A stretch of DNA of 45,000 nucleotides, from contig CAJNDS010000001.1 in assembly GCA_905221605.1 (NCBI GenBank), positions 1,468,525 through 1,513,524 on the forward strand. Direction: 5' to 3'. Positions 18,783-27,535 of the stretch are shown here, one piece after another. The notes under the pieces are model-generated. The model saw nothing but the letters and a program-made list of their open reading frames with translations. It was not told the origin of the DNA and searched no databases. The DNA is from Symbiodinium natans. Its lineage: Eukaryota > Sar > Dinophyceae > Suessiales > Symbiodiniaceae. Numbering within the stretch: the first letter of the stretch is position 1; every line of letters starts with the position of its first letter. The position numbers and the translations under genes were made by a program.

Positions 18783-18850
18783 GCGCACCTGGTCTCCGTA
18801 GCCGCCTCACCCTGCCGGCCTTGGTAGCTCTCGGCGGAAGTGGGGGGGAG
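18783..18850 (+). CDS. GM8 exon
   Basis: Acceptor CGACTCAG|G; two bases close phase 1. Reads APGLRSRLTLPALVALGG; donor GAG|GTGTAGGG, phase 0. Confidence 0.55.
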
Positions 18851-19304
18851 GTGTAGGGTGCAGGGCCAGATTAGGGTTTAGGGCTTAGGGTATAGGCTTC
18901 AGGGTTTAGGGTTTAGGTTGTGGTGTAGGGTTTAGGGTTTCGGGTTTAGGCTTTAGGGTTTAGGGTTTAGGTTGCGGTGTAGGGTTTAGGGTGCAGTTGG
19001 GGTTCATAGTTTCGGTGTTTGGGATTTCGTGGTGGCTCCAAGTAACCCTAAACCATGTGGGGATTACCAGGTAAGGATTTTCAGGGCTTCGAGAGGTACT
19101 CTAGGATATCCTGATGAACCCTACAAATGCCCGAGACACTCTGCCCGAAAGCTCCAAAGAACCTTCGGCGGGATCCGCAAGCGCTAAGCCCCAAACCCTA
19201 AACCCTAAACCCTAAACCCTAAACCCCAAAACCCTAAACCCTAAACCCCAAACCCTAAACCCTAAACCCTAAACCCTAAACCCTAAGCAACACTCGAGGC
19301 AAAG
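18851..19304 (+). repeat. GM8 intron
   Basis: TTTAGGG variants, then a unique stretch (19020-19190) without a clear exon, though CAG|GTAAGG near 19070 is a perfect donor string, then CCCTAAA. Phases of the flanking exons do not close, so a small exon may be hidden here. Confidence 0.4.
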
Positions 19305-19369
19305 CACCCTGGCCTCGATCCGCGGGGCGCTGGACGAGCATGAGAAAGCCGCAGAGCGGCAAGGACAGA
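19305..19369 (+). CDS. GM8 exon
   Basis: Acceptor GGCAAAG. TLASIRGALDEHEKAAERQG, an amphipathic helix with high third-position GC. GT donor at 19370, phase 1. Confidence 0.6.
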
Positions 19370-19592
19370 GTCTACTGGGACCCAGAGTAGGCCCGGGGTT
19401 TAGGGTTTAGGGTTTAGGGTTTAGGGGTTTAGGGTTCAGGGTTTAGGGTCTAGGGTTTAGGGTTGAGGGTTTAGGGCTACTAGGTCCCAGAGTAGGCCCG
19501 TTCCTTTTTTTGAGGGTTTGGGTTCCCTTGCAAGCCCCTTTGAACCGAAAAGGGCACCCTGTTTATTCCTAGGTTAGTCTTGGGCCTAACAG
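19370..19592 (+). mobile_element. Element A copy 2, coextensive with a GM8 intron
   Basis: The intron opens GTCTACTGGGACCCAGAGTA and closes CTTGGGCCTAACAG, i.e. with the inverted ends of element A. A TTTAGGG array (19397-19475) and a second left end (19480) are nested inside. Confidence 0.65.
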
Positions 19593-19692
19593 TTGAGGTA
19601 TTGAGCTTTGCGTTGGAGACTGAGGGACTTAACGATCTCGGGGCTTGGGGCTTGCGCACGGACTTTAGTGATATGGCTTCTATTCTTGTAGT
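19593..19692 (+). CDS. GM8 exon: start of membrane segment
   Basis: Begins right at the element end; two bases close phase 1. EVLSFALETEGLNDLGAWGL, then DFSDMASILVV. With a GC donor at 19693 (phase 2) it joins the next exon to give an unbroken hydrophobic helix. Unspliced, the frame meets TGA at 19724. Confidence 0.6.
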
Positions 19693-19741
19693 GCTCAGTG
19701 CTACATTTGCAAGTGGACTTAAGTGCTGCGGGCTTTGACAG

Positions 19742-19782
19742 AGCTGTGGGCTTTGCCTTGCTCTATCTGGAGCCTGGACAAG
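19742..19782 (+). CDS. GM8 exon: rest of membrane helix
   Basis: Acceptor CTTTGACAG. AVGFALLYLEPGQ; joined to the previous exon it reads ASILVVAVGFALLYL, a typical membrane span. Donor G|GTATCC, phase 1. The intron before it would be only 49 nt. Confidence 0.5.
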
Positions 19783-19850
19783 GTATCCGATTGCCGTTTG
19801 GCTACCCTCATTGTAGGGGGCTTCCGACAAGGGAGCTGCCTGCCGGGCTT

Positions 19851-20057
19851 TTAAGTAGGAGAAGGTGAATAGGTGAAGACAGGTACTGGATGCTGTTCAC
19901 GGAAATTGTTACATGCACCCACTCCTGCACTCCTCCTGAAGCACCAGTATGTCTCTGCCCGAGCAAAGAAAGCAACTTCGTATAATGCCTGAGTGTGGGA
20001 GTTGAACGGTAGTCCCCGGTAGTCATCAATCACATGGGCAGCCCTTTGCCATTGCAC
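19851..20057 (-). CDS. Minus-strand open frame, doubtful
   Basis: 68-codon minus-strand frame with protein-like composition (AAHVIDDYRGLPFNSHTQAL, ETYWCFRR). It overlaps a GM8 intron. It may be a gene fragment or an antisense coincidence. Confidence 0.25.
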   Translation of the reverse strand: MQWQRAAHVIDDYRGLPFNSHTQALYEVAFFARAETYWCFRRSAGVGACNNFREQHPVPVFTYSPSPT

Positions 20058-20192
20058 CCTCGTAGGGTCCTCGGAATTCCGGAAGCTTTCGGTGATAAAA
20101 ACAATTAAACCCCTAAACCCTAAACCCTAAACCCTAAACCCTAAACCCTAAACCCTAAACCCTAAACCCTAAACATCACACAAGCCTTCCAG

Positions 20193-20321
20193 GAGCCATT
20201 TGGTGGCAAAGCCGAGATCCCTTAGAGTGCCAAGAAGACACTTCCGGGTTTTGGGCGCAGACCTACTCACGCCTACAAGGCCGTCCGGTGGAAGAAGTTC
20301 TGCATCAGCTGCTCTGCTTCG
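20193..20321 (+). CDS. GM8 exon
   Basis: Acceptor GCCTTCCAG, phase 1 closes. AIWWQSRDPLECQEDTSGFW and RLQGRPVEEVLHQLLCF: Trp-rich, then helical. A GA donor at 20322 is needed to close phase with the next exon; otherwise TAG follows at 20327. Confidence 0.6.
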
Positions 20322-20380
20322 GATTATAGGTTTTGACTCTCAACCTCAAACCCGTAAACCTCTCAATCTCCCAACAACAG

Positions 20381-20486
20381 CAACAGCAACAAGCAGCCGC
20401 CGCCGCCGCACAGCAGCCAGCGGCAGCGGCAGCGGCAGCGGCAGCGACGATGGAAACTGTATGGGCGATGATAGAAACGACCGTTT
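20381..20486 (+). CDS. GM8 exon with Gly/Ser microsatellite
   Basis: Acceptor CAACAACAG. In the closing phase it reads ASGSGSGSGSDDGNCMGDD, coded by a GCGGCA-type microsatellite, then RNDRLF. Another frame gives poly-Gln/poly-Ala. GT donor at 20487, phase 2. Confidence 0.5.
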
Positions 20487-20579
20487 GTTCATGCCAATAA
20501 CCCTCTCCCCCTACCTCCCATCTCACCTCCTCCACCGCCCCAAGAACTCTCCCCCCTGCCCCACCATCATCTTCCCAAC

Positions 20580-20668
20580 CCTAAACCCTAAATCGGAAAC
20601 CCTAAACCCTAAACCCTAAACCCTAAACCCTAAACCCTAAACCCTAAACCCTAAACCCTAAACCCTAA
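20580..20668 (+). repeat. CCCTAAA array
   Basis: About twelve units upstream of the next GM8 exon. Confidence 0.9.
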
Positions 20669-20695
20669 TCCAGACCCCCGACCCACAACACCCAG

Positions 20696-20779
20696 GCTCT
20701 CCGAAACTGCACCGCGCCCGTGGCAAAGCCTATGGCGGCACGCCGCAGGAAAGCTGCAGACCGGCCCCTTCCAGGATGG
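20696..20779 (+). CDS. GM8 exon
   Basis: Acceptor ACACCCAG; phase 2 closes. LSETAPRPWQSLWRHAAGK, with 70% G/C third positions; all frames are open. The donor GG|GTTTAGGG is the first telomere unit. Confidence 0.55.
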
Positions 20780-20785
20780 GTTTAG

Positions 20786-21199
20786 GGTTTAGGGTTTAGG
20801 GCCTTTAGGGCCTTTAGGGCCTTTAGGGCCTTTATTGGGGTTTAGGGCTTCAAAGATTTTTAGAGCTTCGGGGGTTTCAGGGTCGTGTATGGTGTCTTGG
20901 GTTTTTTGGGCCTTACGGGGTTTATCCTGTTGATGGTCTGTCGGGTTTAGGACTTAAAGGGCCTGCAGATGCAAAGGGTTTGAAAGCTGTATACTGGTCA
21001 ATGGGCCTATAACAGAAGATGGTTTTGGATTGAATGGCCACTTAGTAGTGTAAGTATGTTAGGGTCTTTATGATTATGCGGATGCACTTATAGGCTAAAC
21101 CCTAAACCCTAAACCCTAAACCCTAGACCCTAAACCCTAAACCCTAAACCCTAGAAAACCTGCTTCTCGGGTTTCGAGCTGAGGGGTTGAGGGTTTTAG
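20786..21199 (+). repeat. GM8 intron
   Basis: TTTAGGG, four GGGCCTTTA units (20798-20833), a unique AT-richer part (20850-21090) without an exon, then CCCTAAA. Confidence 0.5.
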
Positions 21200-21230
21200 G
21201 TCCAATGACCTTACCTTCATGGGAACCCCC
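21200..21230 (+). CDS. GM8 microexon
   Basis: Acceptor GGTTTTAG, phase 2 closes; SNDLTFMGTP; GC donor at 21231, phase 0. Confidence 0.4.
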
Positions 21231-21368
21231 GCTCCCCACTCCTGCCTCCCACCCTAAACCCTAAACCCTAAACCCTAAACCCTAAATCCTAAACCCTAAA
21301 CCCTAAACCCTAAACCCTAAACCCTAAACCCTAAACCCTAAACCCTAAACCCAGCCTGCAAGCAGCAG

Positions 21369-21454
21369 AAAGGCATCTATACCCTTCATCCTCCAAGCCT
21401 TCCCCGAGATTCCAAGCCTCTTCAGCACTCAGTCCATAATATGCTTTCTCTAAA
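21369..21454 (+). CDS. GM8 exon, frame uncertain
   Basis: Acceptor AGCAGCAG. KGIYTLHPPSLPRDSKPLQ closes with the preceding microexon; the frame reading KASIPFILQAFPEIPSLF has better third-position GC. The donor AA|GTTTAGGG is at the array edge. Confidence 0.5.
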
Positions 21455-21455
21455 G

Positions 21456-21525
21456 TTTAGGGTTTAGGGTTTAGGGTTTAGGGTTTAGGGTTTAGGGTTT
21501 AGGGTTTAGGGTTTAGGGTTTAGGG
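21456..21525 (+). repeat. TTTAGGG array
   Basis: About ten units directly at the exon donor. Confidence 0.9.
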
Positions 21526-21589
21526 ATGTCTGTCTATGTATCCTATGCATGTACATATACGGCTCTCTCATTCTCATCCTCCCTCTCTT

Positions 21590-21740
21590 TCCATCACTCT
21601 ATCTTTCTTATCCTCGCTGTCTCTCTCTCTCTCTCTCCCTCACTCTCGCTCTCGCTTGCTCCTAGTCTCTCTCTCTCTCTATTCTATCTTTCTCATCGTC
21701 GCTGTCTCTCTCTCTCTCTCTTTCTCGCCATCTCTCCGAA
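21590..21740 (+). repeat. CT-rich microsatellite, extended pyrimidine tract
   Basis: About 150 bp of (TC)n-type sequence, twice passing through a C(A/T)TCTATCTTTCTCATC-like stretch; it ends four bases before a strong exon, so it doubles as a polypyrimidine tract. Confidence 0.85.
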
Positions 21741-21741
21741 G

Positions 21742-21855
21742 AAGGAGGAGGAGAGGTCCGAATTCACATCCGAGTTGAGGGCCGTCGATGTGTTGGAGAA
21801 GCTGACGGCCGACGAGCTGACGTTGTGGCTCGGTCGAGGGGGTTCCGGGAGAAGG
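21742..21855 (+). CDS. GM8 exon
   Basis: Acceptor CTCCGAAG. SEFTSELRAVDVLEKLTADE and LTLWLGRGG: strong helix with nearly all third positions G/C. Donor AGG|GTTTCGGG, phase 0. Confidence 0.7.
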
Positions 21856-21925
21856 GTTTCGGGTTTAGGGTTTCGGGTTTAGGGAGTTTAGGGAGTTCAG
21901 GGTTTAGGGTTTAGGAATGTGTGAG

Positions 21926-22037
21926 CGAAGCGACCCCTTTCCGAAGCGTCGGAGGGACACGAGATATTGCCTAAGTCAATATGGGTCCAGGGGCCGTCTT
22001 ACTTTCTCGCTGCTTTTTGACATAGAAAACCACAAGG
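21926..22037 (+). CDS. GM8 exon
   Basis: Acceptor ATGTGTGAG, phase 0. RSDPFPKRRRDTRYCLSQY, then LTFSLLFDIENHK. A basic cluster is present. Donor G|GTTTCGGG, phase 1. Confidence 0.55.
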
Positions 22038-22166
22038 GTTTCGGGTTTAGGGTTTTAGGGCCTAGGGTTTAGGGTTTAGGGCTAGGGTTGGGTTTAGGGT
22101 TTAAGGTTTAGGGTTTAGGGCTTAGGGTTCCTAAAGCCCTAAACCCCAAATGCTCGCCAAGCCCAG

Positions 22167-22225
22167 GAGAGAGCTGTTACCCCCCTGGTGCCGGACGGCT
22201 GAGCAGCAGGTTGCAGTTTCCAAAA
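22167..22225 (+). CDS. GM8 exon
   Basis: Acceptor AAGCCCAG|GA, phase 1 closes; ESCYPPGAGRLSSRLQFPK; donor AAA|GTTGGG, phase 0. Confidence 0.55.
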
Positions 22226-22229
22226 GTTG

Positions 22230-22715
22230 GGCTTAGGGTTTAGGGCTTAGGGCTTAGGGTTTAGGGTTTAGGGTTTAGGGTTTAGGGTTTGGGGTTTGGG
22301 GGTTTAGGGCTTAGGGTTTAGGGTTTGGGGTTTGGGTTTGGGGTTTAGGGTGTAGGGGTTTAGGGTTCAGGGGTTTAGGGGTTTGGGGGTTTGGGTTTGG
22401 GGTTTGGGGTTCAGGGCTTGGGGTTTGGGGGTTAAGGGGTTAGGAGTGGGTTAGGCGTTCAGGGTTAGGGGGGGACCCCTTATACAGCCCAACTTGAGCA
22501 CACAACCCCCCCCCCCCCCCCCCCCCCCCCCGACCCATTCTTGCAAGGACCTCTAAACCCTGAACCATCCAGGCCTTTAAGCCCTCAACCCCAAACCCGA
22601 AACCCTAAAAACCCTAAGACCTAAACCCCAACCCCTAAGCCCCAAGCCCTCAACCCTCAGCCCTAAACCCTAATGCCTGAACCCTAAATGCCGTAAGCCC
22701 TAAAGAAACCTCCAG
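22230..22715 (+). repeat. GM8 intron with poly-C
   Basis: TTTAGGG/TTTGGGG variants (22230-22470), poly-C (22507-22530), decayed CCCTAAA variants. No exon. Confidence 0.55.
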
Positions 22716-22775
22716 GTGGCGCTTGCAGCGCAGCTCGCAGCTCTGAGGGAGCTTCTGACTCTGCAGGAGCCGTGG
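22716..22775 (+). CDS. GM8 exon
   Basis: Acceptor CCTCCAG|GTG, phase 0. VALAAQLAALRELLTLQEPW, a Leu/Ala-rich helix. Donor TGG|GTTAGG, phase 0. Confidence 0.65.
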
Positions 22776-23021
22776 GTTAGGCCTGAAAGCTTCTGATTGT
22801 TTAGGGTTTAGGGTTCAGGTTTTAGGGTTTAGGGTTTAGGGTTTAGGGGTTCTTAGAGGGCTAAAAGGGCTTGGTTAGGGCTTGTAGGTGTTTTGGGGTT
22901 TGGGTTGGCAGTTTACTTAGGATTTAGGGTTATGGTGTTTAGGTGTTTTGGGGTTCAGCTTAAGTAGGGTTTAGGGGTTTAGGGTTCGGATCTTTAGGAG
23001 TTCTAAACTCTTAACCCTAAA

Positions 23022-23130
23022 CTTGGGATGTTCCCTCTTATACTGACATCTCCGTAGTAGAGATTCTAGTACCCCCCCTCCTATTTTAACCCCTATTAAG
23101 GACCGCTAGCATGAGGGTGTACATCCCAAC
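23022..23130 (+). mobile_element. Element B copy 3
   Basis: ACTTGGGATGTTCCCTCTTATACTGACA and, on the right, ATGAGGGTGTACATCCCAA: inverted ends of family B within a GM8 intron. Confidence 0.65.
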
Positions 23131-23202
23131 CCGAAACCCTTAAACCCCTAATCCCTAAGCCCAAACCCTAAACCCTAAACCCTAAACCCTAAACCCCAAA
23201 AG

Positions 23203-23310
23203 GAAGAGCTCTCCTGGCTGGCGCAGCAAGTGGCTGCCGCCCTGGCGAGCGAGCCCCTGTGGCCGCTCCTGCGCGGCGCCTTGCGCAGGCAGGAGACACT
23301 AAGCCCCTAA
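23203..23310 (+). CDS. GM8 last exon
   Basis: Acceptor CCAAAAG|GAA, phase 0. EELSWLAQQVAAALASEPLW and LLRGALRRQETLSP, then TAA at 23308-23310. The last five GM8 exons (21742-23310) all close in phase. A GC donor at 23303 is an alternative. Confidence 0.65.
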   Translation, partial: EELSWLAQQVAAALASEPLWPLLRGALRRQETLSP

Positions 23311-23321
23311 ACCCCGTTTAG

Positions 23322-23455
23322 GGTTTAGGGTTTAGGGTTTAGGGTTTAGGGTTTAGGGTTTAGGGTTTAGGGTTTAGGGTTTATTAAGGTTTAGGGTTGT
23401 TTAGGGTTTAGGGTTTAGGGTACCAACCCTAAACCCTAAACTCCTAAACTCCTAA
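23322..23455 (+). repeat. Head-to-head array
   Basis: TTTAGGG units, then TACCAA, then CCCTAAA units (junction about 23422): two telomere-like arms facing each other. Confidence 0.8.
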
Positions 23456-23545
23456 ACCCCTGAACCCCCTAAACCCCCAAAAACCCCAAACCCCAGAACT
23501 CCCCGAAAACCACTGCAACCCCTCAAACCCCCCAAAACCCTCCAG

Positions 23546-23608
23546 CTCTTGGTGGAATGCAGGGCTCCCTTGAGGAATCCAGAGGTTGTCGGGCTCCTGA
23601 AACTGACG
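23546..23608 (+). CDS. GM9 putative exon
   Basis: Acceptor ACCCTCCAG, phase 0. LLVECRAPLRNPEVVGLLKL; donor ACG|GTGGGTTT. The gene boundary with GM8 is unclear. Confidence 0.55.
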
Positions 23609-23676
23609 GTGGGTTTAGGGTTTAGGGTTTAGGGTTTAGGGTTTAGGGTTTAGGGCCTAAGCCTGGTGTTCTTTTT

Positions 23677-23838
23677 CTAGGACCCAGAGTAGGCCCTCCT
23701 GTTCCCTTTTTAGGGTTTAGGGTTTAGGGTTTAGGGCTAGGACCCTGAGTAGGCCCTGATTCCCGTTCTTCTTTAGGGCATACGCCCCTTCAAAACAAAA
23801 GGTCACCCTGTTTATTCCTAGTTTACTCTTGGGTCTAG
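23677..23838 (+). mobile_element. Element A copy 3
   Basis: CTAGGACCCAGAGTAGGCCC at the left, ACTCTTGGGTCTAG at the right. A TTTAGGG array and a second left end (23736) lie inside, as in copy 2. Confidence 0.65.
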
Positions 23839-23972
23839 TTCCAGGGTTTTTGCGTGTAGGGTTTGTAGAATCTAGGATTTTAGGGGTTGAGGGGTTGCAC
23901 CAGAACAAAAACCCCAAGACCTATAAATCCCAAACCCTACGCGCCCTGAACCCTAAAACCTGTTTGTTTCAG

Positions 23973-24006
23973 ACTACTGGTTCTTAGTAGGGAATGAGAC
24001 AACGAG
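23973..24006 (+). CDS. GM9 exon
   Basis: Very good acceptor CTGTTTGTTTCAG. YWFLVGNETT; donor AG|GTCGCT, phase 2, which closes with the next exon. Confidence 0.45.
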
Positions 24007-24261
24007 GTCGCTTCTATATCCCCCCCGCACCCACCGTTGAAGGGATTCCAGAAGGTACCACCCTAAACCCCAATCCCTGATCCCTAGACCCTGAGCCCTA
24101 TACACCCCAAACCCCAAACCCCAAACCCTAAACCCTAAACCCTAAACCCCAAACCCCAAACCCTAAACCCTAAACCCTAAACCCTAAACCCCAAACCCTA
24201 AACCCTAAACCCTAAACCCTAAACCCTAAACCCTACTAAGAGCCAGTAAGTCAGCGGCCAG

Positions 24262-24346
24262 GTACTGCGAGTGCGTGTCGGGGCCGCCTTCTCCCGCTCT
24301 CGACAACGGCCTGCTTGAGCTCGCCATGTCCGGCTTTCATTTCCAG
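24262..24346 (+). CDS. GM9 exon
   Basis: Acceptor GCGGCCAG. YCECVSGPPSPALDNGLLEL, then AMSGFHFQ; donor CAG|GTGGGGTTTAGGG, phase 0. Confidence 0.65.
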
Positions 24347-24681
24347 GTGGGGTTTAGGGTTTAGGGTTTAGGGTTTGGGGTTTAGGGTTTGGGGTTTAGG
24401 GTTTGGGGTTTGGGGTCTAGGGTTTAGGGTTTAGGCCCGAAACTCCGTATGATACACGTCAAAATTGAAGAATCTGAGAATAGTTTCAGATGTTTTTAGT
24501 ATATCAGTGTATTTCTATATGAATTTGCACAAAACATACGCCCTAAACCCAAATAACCCTAAACCCTCAGCCCTGTAAGCCCTACCCTGTATTCTATTCA
24601 GGTTTGGGTTTAGGGTTAAGGTCTTCGACTTTTTGCATCTTAGAAGCTGGGTTCAGGTTTCAGGGTTTAGGGTTTAGCGGC

Positions 24682-24950
24682 CCTAAACCCTAAACCCTAA
24701 ACCCTAAACCCTAAACCCTAAACCCTAAACCCTAAACCCTAAACCCTAAACCCTAAACCCTAAACCCTAAACCTAACCCTAAACCCTAAACCCTAAACCC
24801 TAAACCCTAAACCCTAAACCCTAAACCCTAAACCCTAAACCCTAAACCCTAAACCCTAAACCCTAAACCCTAAACCCTAAACCCTAAACCCTAAACCCTA
24901 AACCCTAAACCCTAACCCTAAACCCTAAACCCTAAACCCTAAACCCTAAA
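24682..24950 (+). repeat. Longest CCCTAAA array of the window
   Basis: About 38 CCCTAAA units in nearly 270 bp with only two unit-length slips, ending 12 bp before an exon acceptor. Confidence 0.95.
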
Positions 24951-24962
24951 TTTAGATCGCAG

Positions 24963-25019
24963 GGCGTGCTCTTCCGAATGATCGTGGACGAAGAGGACTG
25001 GAAAACCGTCTGTGCCGAG
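24963..25019 (+). CDS. GM9 exon
   Basis: Acceptor GATCGCAG|GGC, phase 0. GVLFRMIVDEEDWKTVCAE, high third-position GC; donor GAG|GTGCGA. The string AGGTGCGA spans this donor and recurs at the next acceptor. Confidence 0.7.
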
Positions 25020-25261
25020 GTGCGACGTCCAAAATCCCCCCCCCCCCAGTCTTAACCCTGAACCATGAACCCTGAACCCTGAACCCTAAACCCTAAACCC
25101 TAAACCCTAAGCCCTAAGCCCTAAACCCTAAGCCCTAAGCCCTAAACCCTATACCCTAAACCCTAAACCCTAAACCCTAAACCCTATACCCTATACCCTA
25201 TACCCTATACCCTAAACCCTATACCCTAAACCCTAAACCCTAAACCCTAGCGCAGTTCCAG

Positions 25262-25331
25262 GTGCGAAGGGCGCGGGCAAGCGTCGGTGGCTCGGAAGCG
25301 CGCCTTGTGGTCACAGTTGAGGCGGCCCAGG
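25262..25331 (+). CDS. GM9 exon
   Basis: Acceptor TTCCAG|GTGCGA (or six bases earlier, adding two residues), phase 0. VRRARASVGGSEARLVVTVE; donor G|GTCAGA, phase 1. Confidence 0.65.
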
Positions 25332-25788
25332 GTCAGAGACCTTGGGGTCACTAACTCACCGGGGTTTAGGGTTTAGGGTTTGGGGTTTGGGGTTTGGGGT
25401 TTGGGGTTTAGGGTTTAGGGTTAGGTTTGAAAGGTTAGGGTTCGGTATGATTTGTAGACTTGAGGTCCTAAACCCTAAACCCTAAACCCTAAACTTACCC
25501 TCAACCCTAAACGCCAAACGCTAAACACGTAGCATTTGTATACTTGGAGCCCCTGAGCTTCCGGGCGGGGTATGCTTGTATAAGGGGCAACAGGGGCACT
25601 CCAGGTCATCTAAGCGTTACATGCGGGGTATATGGGGGAAGCTATCAAACTGCCAGACCCCAAACCCCAAACCCCAAACCCCAAACCCCAAACCCCAAAC
25701 CCTAAACCCGAAACCCCAAACCCTAAACCCTAAACCCTAAACCCTAAACCCTAAACCCTAAACCCTAAACCCTAAACTTCTCTGACAG

Positions 25789-25869
25789 GGGATGGGCTTG
25801 CGGCTGCTGGCATCCCCAGCTCTTCCATGGCAGGAGAGGGAGACGCCTGGCAGGAAGCTGCGCTTTGGG
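25789..25869 (+). CDS. GM9 exon, two possible frames
   Basis: Acceptor TCTGACAG. DGLAAAGIPSSSMAGEGD closes with the exon before; GMGLRLLASPALPWQERE has higher third-position GC and closes with the exon after. Donor GTTTAGGG at 25870. Confidence 0.5.
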
Positions 25870-26002
25870 GTTTAGGGTTTAGGGTTTAGGGTTTAGGGTT
25901 TAGGGTTTAGGGTTACCACTTTCAAAGATTCTACTGGGGTTTAGGGATGTGGGTTTAGGGTCAGGGTATCCTGTGTCGCGTACTTCTAGCAGATTCTAGC
26001 AG

Positions 26003-26045
26003 CTTCCCTCAAAAGAGGAAGATGCAGCCGCTCAACTCTCATGCC
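26003..26045 (+). CDS. GM9 exon
   Basis: Acceptor TTCTAGCAG. LPSKEEDAAAQLSC; GT donor at 26046, phase 1, closing with the next exon. Confidence 0.5.
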
Positions 26046-26100
26046 GTCAGTAGATTTTGACCCTAAACCCTAAATTTCAACCCTAGCGAGGCCAGCGCAG

Positions 26101-26168
26101 CTGACGGCAGCCGCTTCGAACGATTGCTGCAGGCAGATGAGCTGTGTGATGACTCTTGCATTGGGGAC
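26101..26168 (+). CDS. GM9 exon
   Basis: Acceptor CCAGCGCAG, phase 1 closes. DGSRFERLLQADELCDDSC, acidic helix; possible GA donor at 26169. Confidence 0.55.
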
Positions 26169-26284
26169 GAAATGATTAGGGTTTAGGGTCTAGGGCTTAG
26201 GGCGTAGGGCTTAGGGCTTAGGGCTTAGGGCTTAGGGCTTTAGGGTTTAGGGTTAGGGTTTAAGATTTAGGGCAACCCCAAAAG

Positions 26285-26575
26285 GGTCTAAAGACCCTAA
26301 CAGGGTTTATGGTTTATATACCCGAAAAGTGTCTACGGCTCATACGCCCTGATAACGACCCTAAAAGGGTTTCTGGTTGACATACCCTAATAAAGACCCC
26401 CTTGTTCACATACCCCAACAAAGACCCTAAAGGTTTTATGGTACATAAAATAAAGACCCAAGAGGGTTTATGGTTTACATACCCTCATACAGACCCTAAA
26501 AGGGTCTATGGTTTACATAACCCTAATAACGACCCCAAAGGGCTTCTCTGGTTCGAAATACCCCAGTAACTAGGT
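26285..26575 (+). repeat. About 38-bp tandem repeat
   Basis: Roughly seven diverged units of the type GGGTTTATGGTTTACATACC-CTAATAAAGACCCTAAAA; telomere-like triplets GGGTTTA and CCCTAAA occur within each unit. Confidence 0.75.
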
Positions 26576-26723
26576 ATTCTAGTAGCACAGGGCACATGGC
26601 CCCAAATTTGGGCTTCATTTGGTTGCCTTGCTGAACGTGACCTCCCCGTTTGCGTAAGAACCGCGCTCTGCGGGGCTCCTTTGTTCCTTGTAGTTTTGCA
26701 CCCTGAACCCTACACCCTACACC

Positions 26724-26954
26724 CTAAACCCTAAACCCTGTTAACATGCGCATCCGTGCGGTACGTTGATGGTGTTGCTGATGAATCAGTGTCGCTGCTG
26801 CCAGTAGGGAGCATAGGACCTGCATGCCGCCCCTTCCCCTTCCGACGCTGTAAGCCGTAAGCCACTGAACTCCTAGTCCCTTGCGCGTTTTCCAGAACCT
26901 TGCGCGCCAGATCCCTAAGGTCTCGTCCCCAGCCTGAACATCGAACCTCTGCAA
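26724..26954 (-). CDS. Minus-strand open frame, possible exon
   Basis: 76 codons with Trp-rich, basic composition (DETLGIWRARFWKTRKGLGV). On its strand it follows ACCGAAACAG, a usable acceptor. May be a gene on the other strand or coincidence. Confidence 0.3.
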   Translation of the reverse strand: MQRFDVQAGDETLGIWRARFWKTRKGLGVQWLTAYSVGRGRGGMQVLCSLLAAATLIHQQHHQRTARMRMLTGFRV

Positions 26955-27064
26955 ACCTGTTTCGGTACTTCTTACATCCTAACCCTGAACCCTAAGCCTT
27001 AAGCACTAGACTCTAAACCCTAAACCCCAAAGCCCTAAGCCTCTAAACCCTAGCCGCACAAAAG

Positions 27065-27121
27065 GTGGCTGCAGGATCAGTCCCAGCAGTTGCGAGTGGC
27101 CGCGCCGCCAGGCAACCTTGG
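27065..27121 (+). CDS. GM10 exon
   Basis: Acceptor GCACAAAAG. WLQDQSQQLRVAAPPGNL; strong donor GG|GTGAAGG, phase 2. Confidence 0.55.
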
Positions 27122-27174
27122 GTGAAGGTTTGGGAGATACGGACGAGTTTAGGGTTTAGGGTTTAGGTTGAGAA

Positions 27175-27244
27175 TTGGGATGTTCCCCCTTATACGAACA
27201 GTCCTTAAACGGTACAGCCGATTCTGAAGGGGAAACATCCCAAG
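27175..27244 (+). mobile_element. Element B copy 4
   Basis: TTGGGATGTTCCCCCTTATACGAACAG and GAAGGGGAAACATCCCAA face each other around a short loop. Confidence 0.7.
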
Positions 27245-27382
27245 TTGACACCCCCCTTACGCCCGAAGGCCTCAACCTCCCTCGCGCGTCTGGAGGCTTT
27301 CGTATCGAGGGGTTTGGAGTGGAACCCTAAACCCTAAACCCTAACCCCTAAACCTATAAACCCCTAAACCCTAAACCCCTTC

Positions 27383-27535
27383 TACTAACAGTCCTTAATC
27401 GGGATTATAATCGGGGGTTCCCTTATACTAACAGTCCCTAAAGTCCTTATATAATAGGGATTAAAAAAAGGGGTTCCCTTATCCTAACAGTCCCTTCATA
27501 GGGATCATAATAGGGGGTTAAGTATAAGGGGGAGG
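27383..27535 (+). mobile_element. Tandem fragments of element B
   Basis: Three successive copies of ACTAACAGTCC...GGGATTATAAT-like inner sequence, each followed by a GGTTCCCTTAT piece. Confidence 0.6.

Noticed and set aside
19480-19830. 116-codon minus-strand frame rich in Ser and Pro
   Set aside because: Opposite to two plus-strand exons with better coding signals.
20305-20535. Minus-strand frame with poly-Ala and poly-Cys
   Set aside because: Antisense of the Gly/Ser microsatellite exon of GM8.
21526-21882. Ser/Leu-rich frame
   Set aside because: Its first half is only the CT microsatellite; the real coding part starts at 21742.
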